This document shows positions 16,991 through 25,503 of a stretch of 64,000 nucleotides of DNA, one piece after another. The notes under the pieces are model-generated. The model worked only from the letters and a program-made list of their open reading frames with translations, made no database searches and was not told where the DNA came from. This stretch comes from Acetobacterium sp965140355 (GTDB lineage: Bacteria > Bacillota > Clostridia > Eubacteriales > Eubacteriaceae): positions 434,001 through 498,000 of the forward strand of contig OZ223194.1 in NCBI GenBank assembly GCA_965140355.1, written 5' to 3'. Both the position numbers and the translations under genes were made by a program. The stretch's first letter is position 1. Each line of letters starts with the position of its first letter.

Positions 16991-17428
16991 TTAAAATTCG
17001 TAAACTTCAGGCAACTGCGCAGCGTGTGGATGTTCATTGCCAGCATAAACTTTAAGTTTAGTCGCAATTTTATCTCCTAATTTGTTATGTGGGATCATAC
17101 CCTTCACTGCTTTGAAAACCAAAAGTTCTGGTTTTTCAGCTAAGAATTTTCGATAAGTCATTTCTTTTAACCCACCGCAATATCCAGAATATGTTTTATA
17201 TAGTTTTTGATCCAATTTGTTACCTGTTAACACTACCTTATCGGCATTGATAATAACAACAAAATCTCCACAATCCATATGTGGTGAAAAAATTGGTTTG
17301 TTTTTTCCTCGTAAAATATTTGCAACTTCTGTTGCCAGTCGTCCCAATACCTTACCATCCGCATCAATCACATACCATTTACGGTCTATTTCATGAGACT
17401 TGGCCATTTTTGTGGCATTCGCATTCAT
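16991..17428 (-). CDS. rplM: 50S ribosomal protein L13
   Basis: A 145-residue L13 of ordinary length, recognised by RKWYVIDADGKVLGRLA and NKLGDKIATKLKVYAG. GAGGAGG lies before the ATG at 17428. A separate promoter at 17553-17581 drives rplM-rpsI with a leader of about 115 bases, in which an L13 autoregulatory structure could sit, although I cannot define one. Confidence 0.97.
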   Translation of the reverse strand: MNANATKMAKSHEIDRKWYVIDADGKVLGRLATEVANILRGKNKPIFSPHMDCGDFVVIINADKVVLTGNKLDQKLYKTYSGYCGGLKEMTYRKFLAEKPELLVFKAVKGMIPHNKLGDKIATKLKVYAGNEHPHAAQLPEVYEF

Positions 17429-17552
17429 CTCAAAAGTCCTCCTCAGTTAATAATATCTTCTAAAAATATCTATTGGTTTTCCGATAAGTGGGAGTTATCA
17501 GAAATCGTTTTTTATCGTATCGGGGCTAGTGATACATTAACGTCCATCATTA

Positions 17553-17581
17553 ATTCTATAGCATCTTCCCGGGTGTGTCAA
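17553..17581 (-). promoter_or_regulatory. Sigma-A promoter for rplM-rpsI
   Basis: TTGACA (17576-17581) and TAGAAT (17553-17558) on the minus strand, with exactly 17 bases between them. It lies directly after truA and about 120 bases before rplM. Confidence 0.8.
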
Positions 17582-17608
17582 GTTATTTATGTCTTTTTTG
17601 TACTATTT

Positions 17609-18349
17609 TTAATAATAAACTTTATTTAAGTATAGTCCCTGTGCCGGTGCGGTAATTCCGGCTCTAGCGCGATCATTACTTTTTAAGATTGTTGTTATGT
17701 CCTGGGGTTCTAACCGATGATACCCTACTTCATATAATGTCCCCACCATAATCCGCACCATATTATATAAAAAGCCGTTCCCTTTGAAAGTAATTTCACG
17801 TAATTCGCCATTTTTTTCAAATGAGATTTCTTCGATTGTGCGAATCGTTGTTTTAACCGCACTACCGCTGGCCATAAAAGCCTTAAAATCATGTTCACCA
17901 ATAAAATATCCGGCTGCTTCTTTCATTGCCTTCCAGTCGAGTTTTCGCTGGACATGAAAGGCCAAATCCGACACAAACGGGCTGGCCACCGGATTTTCAT
18001 AAATTTTGTAGACATAACTTTTGCCTTTAGCGTCAAAGCGACTATGAAAGGATTGATCACATTCATGACTACTTGTCACCCGAATATCCGCTGGCAGACG
18101 AGTATTCAGGGCGCGAAAAAATTTATCTGCTGGAATCGTCGACGAAGTGTGAAAATTAGCGCATTGACCAACAGCGTGGACCCCAGCATCGGTTCGGCCT
18201 GATCCGTTTAAGTTGACCGTTTCTCCGGTTAATTCGCGGATGCCGTTAATAATCTTTTCTTGAATCGTCACTCCATTTGGCTGGATCTGCCAGCCACAAT
18301 AATGAGTTCCCCGATAACTAATAATCAATTTTATATTCCGCATGTTCAT
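17609..18349 (-). CDS. truA: tRNA pseudouridine synthase TruA (positions 38-40)
   Basis: A 246-residue enzyme that isomerises uridine in the anticodon arm of tRNAs. The catalytic aspartate lies in GSGRTDAGVHA (about residue 57), and RGTHYCGWQIQPNG near the start is conserved. It lies 14 bases after ecfT, in the standard Firmicutes order ecfA1-ecfA2-ecfT-truA-rplM-rpsI. The ribosome binding site is weak (GTGGAAAA), suggesting coupling to ecfT. Confidence 0.95.
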   Translation of the reverse strand: MNMRNIKLIISYRGTHYCGWQIQPNGVTIQEKIINGIRELTGETVNLNGSGRTDAGVHAVGQCANFHTSSTIPADKFFRALNTRLPADIRVTSSHECDQSFHSRFDAKGKSYVYKIYENPVASPFVSDLAFHVQRKLDWKAMKEAAGYFIGEHDFKAFMASGSAVKTTIRTIEEISFEKNGELREITFKGNGFLYNMVRIMVGTLYEVGYHRLEPQDITTILKSNDRARAGITAPAQGLYLNKVYY

Positions 18350-18363
18350 TGGTCATTTTCCAC

Positions 18364-19185
18364 TTAAACCGGAAACAGCAGCGGAATCTGAATCATCGTG
18401 GTCACAAACAATCCGGCAATCATTATAAACATCAGCAAAAAGCTTATCCAATCGCGATTGCAGTAGGCTAGTTGTTTCATTCGGGTCCGATTTTCGCCAC
18501 CTCGATAACATCGTGCTTCCATCGCTGTAGCTAACTCATCGGCTCGGCGAAAGGCGGAAATAAACAATGGAATCAAAATCGGAATCAAATTTTTCGCCCG
18601 GGCAATGACATTTCCCGTTTCAAAATTTGCGCCTCTGGCTTTTTGAGCCTTCATAATCCGATCAGTTTCTTCCATTAAGGTTGGAATAAATCGTAGTGCA
18701 ATTGACATCATCATCGCCAGTTCATGTGCGTAACGGCGAACAAAGGGAATAAACCGCATACACCACTCCATTCCATCCGTTAAATCAATTGGTGAAGTTG
18801 TAAGCGTCATGATGCTGGTGCCAATCACCAAAAAAATCAGCCGGAGAGCCATATACGTAGAAACTTTTAGCCCTTCGATGGTAATCTTTAAAGGGCCAAG
18901 CGATGCCACCACATTTCCTGGGGTCATAAACAAATTAAGGACAACGGTCAACATAATGATGAATACTAACCCTTTAACACCACGCACAATATATCCAATC
19001 GGGATTTTCGACAACAGCGTTATTGTCACTAAAATCAGAAATGTGGCTAAATATCCCCATAAATTGTTCAAAAAAAACAACATCACAACAAACGCTGTGG
19101 TAAACAATATTTTCGTGCGGGGATCCAATTTATGAATCACTGATCCCGTTGGATAATATTGTCCAATCGTAACATCTTTTAACAT
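18364..19185 (-). CDS. ecfT: ECF transporter transmembrane subunit EcfT
   Basis: The shared T component of group II energy-coupling factor transporters, which work with interchangeable S components for vitamins and metals. The 273 residues contain about five to six membrane segments and the two cytoplasmic coupling motifs KAQKARGANF (about residue 192) and MEARCYRGG (about 230) that contact the ATPases. It lies 4 bases after ecfA2. No substrate-binding S component is in the window, as expected for the shared module. Confidence 0.95.
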   Translation of the reverse strand: MLKDVTIGQYYPTGSVIHKLDPRTKILFTTAFVVMLFFLNNLWGYLATFLILVTITLLSKIPIGYIVRGVKGLVFIIMLTVVLNLFMTPGNVVASLGPLKITIEGLKVSTYMALRLIFLVIGTSIMTLTTSPIDLTDGMEWCMRFIPFVRRYAHELAMMMSIALRFIPTLMEETDRIMKAQKARGANFETGNVIARAKNLIPILIPLFISAFRRADELATAMEARCYRGGENRTRMKQLAYCNRDWISFLLMFIMIAGLFVTTMIQIPLLFPV

Positions 19186-19189
19186 CTTT

Positions 19190-20044
19190 TTATCCTCTTA
19201 TGACTTTGAGAATTTCTTTTTTTGCTGCTTCAACAGTAAAAACATCTTCTCTTATTTCTGGATATTTTTCTTTGAGCCGTCGCATCAGATAAGTTACCTC
19301 CGGCACAGCCAACCCAATCTTTTCCAGGGTGCTAATTTTAGTAAATACGTGATTAGGCGTATCAAAATAAACAACTTCACCGGCATTCAACACCAGAATT
19401 TTATCAACCATTTTTCCGATATCTTCCATGCTATGCGATACCAGAATAACAGTAAGGCCTTTTTTGCGGTGTAGTTTTTTTATCTGAGCCAGTATTTCTT
19501 CGCGGCCGCGTGGGTCCAGTCCAGCTGTTGGCTCATCCAAAATCAAAACCGCTGGTTCCATCGCCAAAACGCCGGCAATCGCGACCCGGCGCATTTGTCC
19601 GCCCGATAACTCAAATGGTGATTTATCTTTGACTTCTTCATAATCCAATCCCACCATCTTAATCGATTGTTTCACCCGTTGATCGATTTCCTGTTCCGAA
19701 AGACCTTGATTCTTAGGTCCAAAGGCCACATCTTTATAAACGGTTTCCTCAAACAATTGATGTTCAGGATACTGAAACACCAAACCAATATGGTGTCTAA
19801 GCAGAATCATTTCAGTTTTTTTTGTCTCGAAGATATCTTTTCCATCTACACAAACGGTTCCCGACGTCGGGCTTAATAAACCATTGAGATGTTGGATCAA
19901 CGTCGATTTTCCCGAACCAGTATGGCCGATTATGCCGATAAAACTACCATCTTCAATGGTTACATTGATATTTTTCAGAGCTTTAAATTCAAACGGCGTA
20001 CCTTCAGAATACGTGTGGTTCAGATTTTTTATTTCTACTGGCAT
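19190..20044 (-). CDS. ecfA2: ECF transporter ATPase EcfA2
   Basis: A 284-residue ABC ATPase. Walker A is GHTGSGKSTL (about residue 37), the signature is LSGGQMRRVAIAG (about 145) and Walker B is LILDEPTAGLDP (about 165). It overlaps the end of ecfA1 by 10 bases and pairs with EcfA1 to power EcfT. The C-terminal ~60 residues form the dimer-stabilising extension seen in these subunits. Confidence 0.95.
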   Translation of the reverse strand: MPVEIKNLNHTYSEGTPFEFKALKNINVTIEDGSFIGIIGHTGSGKSTLIQHLNGLLSPTSGTVCVDGKDIFETKKTEMILLRHHIGLVFQYPEHQLFEETVYKDVAFGPKNQGLSEQEIDQRVKQSIKMVGLDYEEVKDKSPFELSGGQMRRVAIAGVLAMEPAVLILDEPTAGLDPRGREEILAQIKKLHRKKGLTVILVSHSMEDIGKMVDKILVLNAGEVVYFDTPNHVFTKISTLEKIGLAVPEVTYLMRRLKEKYPEIREDVFTVEAAKKEILKVIRG

Positions 20045-20886
20045 AAGACACTCACCATTTCCTCGATACTTAAGATATCATCTGCTATTTTCATTCCGGC
20101 ATCTCTTAATAGGTCGGCCAGTTCTGTCATTTGTGGCACGTCGAGGCCAATTTCTTTGAGCTTTTTAACTTGTCTGAAAATTTCGCGGGGTTTTCCTTCT
20201 AACACAATTTTACCCTGATCAAGGACAATAATCCGATCAGCGTCAACTATTTCTTCCATAAAATGCGTAATATGAATAACCGTCATGTCTTTATCGCGAT
20301 TTAAACGTTTGATCGTATCCATAACTTCCCGCCGTCCAGAAGGATCTAACATTGCTGTTGGTTCATCAAAAATAATGCATTCCGGTTCCATCGCTAAAAT
20401 CCCGGCAATGGCAATACGTTGTTTTTGGCCCCCCGATAATTGATGTGGTTTTTGATGAGCATACGCTTGCATTTCAACGATTGCTAATGCTTTATCAACG
20501 CGTTCTCTAATTTCTAAAGACGGAACGCCAAGGTTTTCTGGCCCAAAAGCGACATCTTCTTCAACAATCGTCGCCACTAGCTGATTATCTGGATTTTGAA
20601 AAACCATACCTGCAGTCTGACGAATCGTCCATAAATTATCCTGTTCTTTAGTATTCAAACCGCTCACAATCACGTCACCCTTAGTCGGAAAGATAATCGC
20701 ATTAAGTAATTTTGACAAGGTCGATTTCCCCGAACCATTATGTCCAATAATTCCGACAAATTCACCTTTTTCAATCTGGAAACTGACGCCATTTAACGCA
20801 ACAACTGCTTCATTTTCATTATTATGAGGATATGTGAAATAAACATCTTTAACCTCAACCATTTTATCTTTGCTTTCTTTTGTCAC
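20035..20886 (-). CDS. ecfA1: ECF transporter ATPase EcfA1
   Basis: A 283-residue ABC ATPase with Walker A GHNGSGKSTL (about residue 46), signature LSGGQKQRIAIAG (about 145) and Walker B IIFDEPTAMLDP. I accept the GTG start at 20886 because AAGGTGAAG precedes it, while the in-frame ATG 8 codons later has no site. It overlaps ecfA2. A terminator separates it from rplQ, so the Ecf genes may have their own promoter within 20890-21090. Confidence 0.95.
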   Translation of the reverse strand: MTKESKDKMVEVKDVYFTYPHNNENEAVVALNGVSFQIEKGEFVGIIGHNGSGKSTLSKLLNAIIFPTKGDVIVSGLNTKEQDNLWTIRQTAGMVFQNPDNQLVATIVEEDVAFGPENLGVPSLEIRERVDKALAIVEMQAYAHQKPHQLSGGQKQRIAIAGILAMEPECIIFDEPTAMLDPSGRREVMDTIKRLNRDKDMTVIHITHFMEEIVDADRIIVLDQGKIVLEGKPREIFRQVKKLKEIGLDVPQMTELADLLRDAGMKIADDILSIEEMVSVLCQ

Positions 20887-21090
20887 TTAACTTCACCTTC
20901 TTTGGTGTTTAAAACTAAACAGTTTAAACCAAGATTAGAAATCGCAATCATTTTTCACAATATCTTAAACCTGGAACATATAAAGCCATTTTCAGTCAGT
21001 CCGACGATAAGACCTTACATTATTTTTCACTAAACTGAACATAAAGCTTACGGCAACTTCGCCATTACCGATCGTTTTGTAATATAAGAA

Positions 21091-21122
21091 AGGGATTAAG
21101 CGTAAACAACATCTTAATCCCT
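21091..21122 (-). terminator. Terminator after rplQ
   Basis: Minus-strand 10-bp stem AGGGATTAAG/CTTAATCCCT with a 12-base loop, followed by TTCTTAT. It marks the end of the alpha operon. Confidence 0.75.
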
Positions 21123-21137
21123 TGTATGCATCTTAAA

Positions 21138-21479
21138 TTATACTAATTCAATTATTGCCATTTCAGCGCCGTCGCCACGACGTGGACCAACTCGATAGAT
21201 CCGAGTGTAACCACCGTTTCTTTCAGTATATTTAGGTGCGATTTCATCAAACAATTGTTTTACCACTGCTTCTTGAGTGATATATGATATTGCCTGTCTT
21301 CTGGCATGTAAGTCACCTCTTTTACCCAACGTGACCATTTTATCTGCTAGTCTTTTAACTTCCTTCGCTCTGGTTACGGTTGTTTCAATTTTACCGTGTT
21401 CTAAAAGGGCAGTGGTAAGATTACGCAATAATGCTCTTCGTTGATCAGAGGGACGGCCTAATTTTCGATATCCCGCCAT
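21138..21479 (-). CDS. rplQ: 50S ribosomal protein L17
   Basis: A 113-residue L17 starting AGYRKLGRPSDQRRALLRNL, with GGYTRIYRVGPRRGD near the end; both are diagnostic. It lies 4 bases after rpoA and closes the alpha operon at a terminator. Confidence 0.97.
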   Translation of the reverse strand: MAGYRKLGRPSDQRRALLRNLTTALLEHGKIETTVTRAKEVKRLADKMVTLGKRGDLHARRQAISYITQEAVVKQLFDEIAPKYTERNGGYTRIYRVGPRRGDGAEMAIIELV

Positions 21480-21483
21480 AGTA

Positions 21484-22443
21484 TTACTCCTTTGCCTTTT
21501 CTTCTTCTTGACTCAAGGACAAGCCAATCTCAGCTAGTTTGTGCTTGATTTCATTAAGAGATTTACGTCCGAGGTTACGCACTTTAATCATATCCTCTTC
21601 GCTTCGTTGTGTTAATTTTTCTACTGTATCAATATTCGCGCGTCGTAGGCAGTTACTTGATCTTACGGAAAGTTCCAGCTCTTCTATCGACATTTCACGA
21701 ATGCGTTCTTTTTCGCTTTCCTCTTTTTCCACCATAATTTCTACCGTGGTGGCATGTTCGGTTAAATTGATAAACAAATTTAAATGTTCACTTAAAACCT
21801 TAGCAGCCAGCGAAAGTGCTTCTTCCGGGGTTGTTGTTCCATCAGTCCAAATATCAATGGTCAATTTATCAAAGTCGGTAATTTGACCAACTCGCGTGTT
21901 TTCTACTAGAAAATTTACTTTTACAATTGGCGAAAAAATTGAATCCATCGGAATTGTCCCAATTGGCATACCCGGATATTTATTTTTATCTGCCGCGACA
22001 TATCCTCGGCCCTTTTCAATACGCATTTCCATATTTAAGGTTGATCCCTTTGATAAGGTCGCGATGTGCATTTCTGGATTAAGAATGTCAACGTCAGAAT
22101 CGGCAATGATATCACCAGCGGTGATTTCACCTTCTTCTGAAGCTTCAATGTAAATAACTTTTGGCTCATCTGTATAAATTTCAGCTGCTAACCCTTTGAG
22201 ATTTAAGAGAATTTCAATAACGTCCTCTTTAACCCCGGGGATAGTCGAAAATTCATGCAAAACGCCTTCAATTTTTACTGATGTGACTGCCACACCTGGT
22301 AAGGATGACAGCATTATTCGTCTCAGACTGTTACCAAGGGTTGTCCCATATCCCCGTTCTAAAGGTTCAATGACAAACCGCCCATAAGTTTCATCGTCTT
22401 TTTTATCAACAATTTCGATGACTGGTTTCTCGAATTCGATCAT
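21484..22443 (-). CDS. rpoA: DNA-directed RNA polymerase alpha subunit
   Basis: A 319-residue alpha subunit. The N-terminal assembly domain (GYGTTLGNSLRRIMLSSLPG, residues ~31-50) dimerises and recruits beta and beta-prime. The C-terminal domain (about 245-305, with LRRANIDTVEKL and VRNLGRKSLNEIKHKL) contacts UP elements and activators. AGGAGGG precedes the ATG. It lies between rpsD and rplQ in the usual order. Confidence 0.97.
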   Translation of the reverse strand: MIEFEKPVIEIVDKKDDETYGRFVIEPLERGYGTTLGNSLRRIMLSSLPGVAVTSVKIEGVLHEFSTIPGVKEDVIEILLNLKGLAAEIYTDEPKVIYIEASEEGEITAGDIIADSDVDILNPEMHIATLSKGSTLNMEMRIEKGRGYVAADKNKYPGMPIGTIPMDSIFSPIVKVNFLVENTRVGQITDFDKLTIDIWTDGTTTPEEALSLAAKVLSEHLNLFINLTEHATTVEIMVEKEESEKERIREMSIEELELSVRSSNCLRRANIDTVEKLTQRSEEDMIKVRNLGRKSLNEIKHKLAEIGLSLSQEEEKAKE

Positions 22444-22514
22444 TTATCAGACCCTCCTACTTATTTATAATCCATACATTAACATGAGGGTTAATTGGTT
22501 CCCGAACATGTAGC

Positions 22515-23144
22515 CTATTTAGAATACAATTCAACAATAAGATGTTCAGCAATTTCGACATCTAAGTCTTCTACTGCCGGTCTGCCAATGACTTTTCCTG
22601 ATAGTGTTTCAACATCTTTAGATAGCCATGGTGCAACAGTTCTATTTTCAGTCACTTCTAAAATGTCTTTAAACTTTTGATTCTTTTTACTTTTAGGTCG
22701 AACTTCAATGACATCGCCTTCTTTTAAAATATAAGAAGGAATGTTTATTTTCTTTCCATTAATTAAAAAATGTTCATGATCGACTAGTTGACGCGCTTCT
22801 TTACGGGAACTTGCCAATCCCAGACGATAAACGACATTGTCTAAACGTGATTCTAAACGAATTAACAAGTTATGTCCGGTGATTCCCTGTTGCTTTTCCG
22901 CAATTTCAAAATAACCACGGAATTGTTTTTCCAAAACGCCGTAAATTCGTTTGGCTTTTTGTTTTTCACGCAACTGTAATCCGTATTCAGATAATTTTGT
23001 TCTTCTTTTTCCGTGTTGGCCTGGTGGTGTTGGACGTCTTTCGAACGCACATTTATTCGTTGAATAACAACGTTCGCCTTTAAGGTACAATTTTGCACCT
23101 TCACGTCTACATTGTCGGCATGAAGCTTCTATATTTCTTGACAT
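22515..23144 (-). CDS. rpsD: 30S ribosomal protein S4 (zinc-binding form)
   Basis: A 209-residue S4 starting MSRNIEASCRQCRREG. I set the start at 23144 because GGAGGG lies directly upstream; the reading frame continues without a gene-like sequence beyond it. The four cysteines in the first 31 residues (CRQC, then CYSTNKC) mark the zinc-binding form. The S4 RNA-binding domain is at about residues 99-160. S4 nucleates 30S assembly and often represses its own operon. Confidence 0.96.
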   Translation of the reverse strand: MSRNIEASCRQCRREGAKLYLKGERCYSTNKCAFERRPTPPGQHGKRRTKLSEYGLQLREKQKAKRIYGVLEKQFRGYFEIAEKQQGITGHNLLIRLESRLDNVVYRLGLASSRKEARQLVDHEHFLINGKKINIPSYILKEGDVIEVRPKSKKNQKFKDILEVTENRTVAPWLSKDVETLSGKVIGRPAVEDLDVEIAEHLIVELYSK

Positions 23145-23160
23145 TATTTTCGCCCTCCTA

Positions 23161-23553
23161 TTATACTCGTCGTCGCTTAGGTGGTCGACAACCGTTATGT
23201 GGAATAGGCGTAACATCGCGGATTAGGGTAATTTCCAATCCCGCCGCCTGTAAGGCTCTAATTGCAGCCTCACGTCCGGAACCAGGGCCTTTGACTAAAA
23301 CTTCTACGCTTTTAAGTCCATGCTCCATAGCCGCTTTTGCTGCTTCTTCCGCTGCCATTTGCGACGCAAAAGGGGTGCTTTTTCGCGATCCTTTAAAACC
23401 TAGTCCACCAGAACTTGCCCATGAAAGAGCATTTCCAGACATATCAGTGATCGTAACAATCGTATTGTTAAAAGAAGATTGAATATGGGCCTGGCCACGT
23501 TCGATATTCTTTTTGACTTTTCTAACTTTTCTTCGTACTTTTTTTACTGCCAT
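23161..23553 (-). CDS. rpsK: 30S ribosomal protein S11
   Basis: A 130-residue S11, recognised by IQSSFNNTIVTITD and the end IPHNGCRPPKRRRV. It forms part of the platform near the E site. GGAGGG precedes the ATG, and it lies 12 bases after rpsM. Confidence 0.97.
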   Translation of the reverse strand: MAVKKVRRKVRKVKKNIERGQAHIQSSFNNTIVTITDMSGNALSWASSGGLGFKGSRKSTPFASQMAAEEAAKAAMEHGLKSVEVLVKGPGSGREAAIRALQAAGLEITLIRDVTPIPHNGCRPPKRRRV

Positions 23554-23565
23554 TCTTTAGCCCTC

Positions 23566-23928
23566 CTATTTCTTTTTACTTACGAGACGTTTAGGACCTT
23601 TTCGAGTTCGGGCATTCGTTTTGGTCTTTTGTCCCCTAACAGGAAGTCCTCGACGATGACGTAAACCGCGATAAGATCCAATTTCGATCAATCGTTTAAT
23701 ATTTAAGTTGACTTCTCTACGAAGGTCACCTTCAACAGTATGTTTATCAATAGCATTTCTTAAATCGCTAACTTCTGTTTCAGTTAGATCTTTTACTCTG
23801 GTATCCGGATTGATATTCAACGCTTTTAAAATTTCTAACGATGTTGATTGTCCAATACCATAAATGTAAGTTAATCCAATTTCTACCCGTTTATCTCGGG
23901 GCAAATCGACTCCGGCAATTCTTGCCAT
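23566..23928 (-). CDS. rpsM: 30S ribosomal protein S13
   Basis: A 120-residue S13 starting ARIAGVDLPRDKRVEIGLTY and ending with the basic tail (ARTRKGPKRLVSKKK) that reaches tRNA. TAGGAGG lies upstream of the ATG. It is preceded by a 150-base gap with two hairpins, so it probably begins an independently regulated segment of the alpha operon. Confidence 0.97.
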   Translation of the reverse strand: MARIAGVDLPRDKRVEIGLTYIYGIGQSTSLEILKALNINPDTRVKDLTETEVSDLRNAIDKHTVEGDLRREVNLNIKRLIEIGSYRGLRHRRGLPVRGQKTKTNARTRKGPKRLVSKKK

Positions 23929-23966
23929 AGGGTGTGTACCTCCTAAATTGTTTTCTGATTGCTGTA

Positions 23967-24058
23967 AGTTGAATCAAGTCAGTGATGTAACTGATTCAAT
24001 TCACAGGGGTGTTTCATTTTATATCATGAACATGACTAAAATTGCCGCGGCCATGTTC
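23967..24058 (-). promoter_or_regulatory. Structured leader between rpmJ and rpsM
   Basis: Two inverted repeats can fold in the RNA: AATTGAATCA/TGATTCAACT at 23967-24001, and GAACATG/CATGTTC at 24028-24058, the latter with an inner GCCGCGGC palindrome. Neither has a T run, so these are not terminators. An S4 autoregulatory site is a reasonable inference for an alpha operon but is not shown. Confidence 0.45.
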
Positions 24059-24078
24059 TAATTTTCAGGACTCGACGG

Positions 24079-24192
24079 TTAACCTTGTTTTTGTTTGTGT
24101 TTTGGATTTTCACAAATCACCATAACACGACCATTTCTTTTAATAATTTTGCATTTTTCACAAATTGGTTTTACTGATGGTCTAACTTTCAT
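24079..24192 (-). CDS. rpmJ: 50S ribosomal protein L36
   Basis: A 37-residue L36, MKVRPSVKPICEKCKIIKR at the start, with the zinc ligands CEKC, a later Cys and a His (CENPKHKQ). It is the zinc-binding form. GGAGG lies upstream of the ATG at 24192. It lies between infA and rpsM, the standard place. Confidence 0.96.
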   Translation of the reverse strand: MKVRPSVKPICEKCKIIKRNGRVMVICENPKHKQKQG

Positions 24193-24205
24193 TTAAATGC
24201 CTCCT

Positions 24206-24433
24206 TTATGATTTCCCTTTTCCACGCCATACGATACGCCCGCGGGTCAAATCATATGGGGATAATTCAACAACTACCTTATCTCCCGGTAAAATTCTAA
24301 TATAGTTCATCCGAAGTTTCCCTGAAATATGTGCAATTATCTGATGTCCATTTTCCAGTTCAACTAAGAAAATAGTATTTGGCAATGACTCAATAACTGA
24401 GCCTTCTACCTCGATAACATCTTTTTTGGCCAT
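24206..24433 (-). CDS. infA: Translation initiation factor IF-1
   Basis: A 75-residue OB-fold protein, slightly longer than the usual 72. The pattern VIEVEGSVIESLPN and KLRMNYIRILPGDKVVVELS is diagnostic. It binds the 30S A site and helps IF-2 and IF-3. GAGGAGG lies before the ATG. It follows the KOW-protein gene directly. Confidence 0.96.
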   Translation of the reverse strand: MAKKDVIEVEGSVIESLPNTIFLVELENGHQIIAHISGKLRMNYIRILPGDKVVVELSPYDLTRGRIVWRGKGKS

Positions 24434-24436
24434 TGA

Positions 24437-24739
24437 TCAAACCTCCTCACGATTCTCATCCCCAACACCATCAGGCATGTGATAGGACTCGAGTATTTTT
24501 CTTATCTCAGCGTTAGTTATCTGTTTTCCATTCAATATTTTATCACGAATATCTGTGGCAATGTGATTCGTCTTCGCTAAATGTTTGACCTTTTTTTTCT
24601 TTGGATTACTCACTTTACGAAGCTTTCCATTCGATACAGTGGTGAAATGGTCATCCACCACTTCCATAACCACCATAAACTGACCTTTATCACGGCCAGC
24701 TTTAGAACGAACCACTTGTCCAACTTTAAATTCATTCAT
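24437..24739 (-). CDS. KOW-domain RNA-binding protein (L14e-like)
   Basis: A 100-residue protein with a KOW motif at the start (VGQVVRSKAGRDKGQFMVVM), followed by a lysine-rich stretch (NPKKKKVKHLAK). It resembles the archaeal/eukaryal L14e type and is found between map and infA in many Clostridia. Its function is not settled; an RNA-binding or ribosome-linked role is inferred. I chose the ATG at 24739, after GGTGG, rather than the adjacent TTG. Confidence 0.8.
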   Translation of the reverse strand: MNEFKVGQVVRSKAGRDKGQFMVVMEVVDDHFTTVSNGKLRKVSNPKKKKVKHLAKTNHIATDIRDKILNGKQITNAEIRKILESYHMPDGVGDENREEV

Positions 24740-24751
24740 CAATCCACCATC

Positions 24752-25501
24752 TTAAATCACAGTCAAAAGTTCTGGTTCATCGGTTCCGGTGATCAGAATC
24801 GTGTGTTCATAATGTGACGACAATTTTCCATCCGCCGTTACGACTGTCCATCCGTCTGCTAAAGTAAAAACATCATAAGTTCCGATATTTACCATTGGTT
24901 CAATCGCCAATGTCATTCCTTGTCGCAACCGGGGTCCACGACCTTTGGGGCCATAATTCGGAATTGGTGGATCTTCATGCATTTTTTTTCCAACCCCATG
25001 TCCCACATAGTCGCGAACAACCGCAAAGCCGTTTTCCTCAACATGTGTCTGAATAGCATTTGAAATGTCCGACAGCCGATAACCATCTCGCGCATATGCA
25101 ATCCCTTTAAAAAAGGATTCCTGTGTCACGCGAATGAGTTTCTCGGCCTCCTCGGAAATGGTGCCAACGCCATGGGTAACCGCAGCATCTCCCACATAAC
25201 CTTTAAACGTTGCGCCGATATCAATACTGATTATATCGCCATCGAGTAAACGCCGTTTTTCAGGAATCCCATGAACGACCACCTCATTAATGGAAGCGCA
25301 GATAGAATTAGGAAAACCGCCGTAACCTTTAAAGGTTGGAATAGCTCCAGCATCACGAATATATTGTTCGACTGCATGATCCAGTTCTTGTGTTGTTACC
25401 CCAGGTTTGATCATTTTACCAGCTAAAGCATGAGCGCCTGCTACTATTTTCCCAGCATGACGCATCAGATCAATTTCCTTTTGGGATTTTATGGTTATCA
25501 T
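24752..25501 (-). CDS. map: Methionine aminopeptidase, type I
   Basis: A 249-residue metalloprotease that removes the initiator methionine. The metal ligands are in SIDIGATFKGYVGDAA (two Asp), GHGVGKKMHEDP (His), and IEPMVNIG (Glu); the substrate-side His is in VVHGIP. It lies 2 bases after adk. The position between adk and infA is standard for Firmicutes. Confidence 0.96.
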   Translation of the reverse strand: MITIKSQKEIDLMRHAGKIVAGAHALAGKMIKPGVTTQELDHAVEQYIRDAGAIPTFKGYGGFPNSICASINEVVVHGIPEKRRLLDGDIISIDIGATFKGYVGDAAVTHGVGTISEEAEKLIRVTQESFFKGIAYARDGYRLSDISNAIQTHVEENGFAVVRDYVGHGVGKKMHEDPPIPNYGPKGRGPRLRQGMTLAIEPMVNIGTYDVFTLADGWTVVTADGKLSSHYEHTILITGTDEPELLTVI

Positions 25502-25503
25502 CT

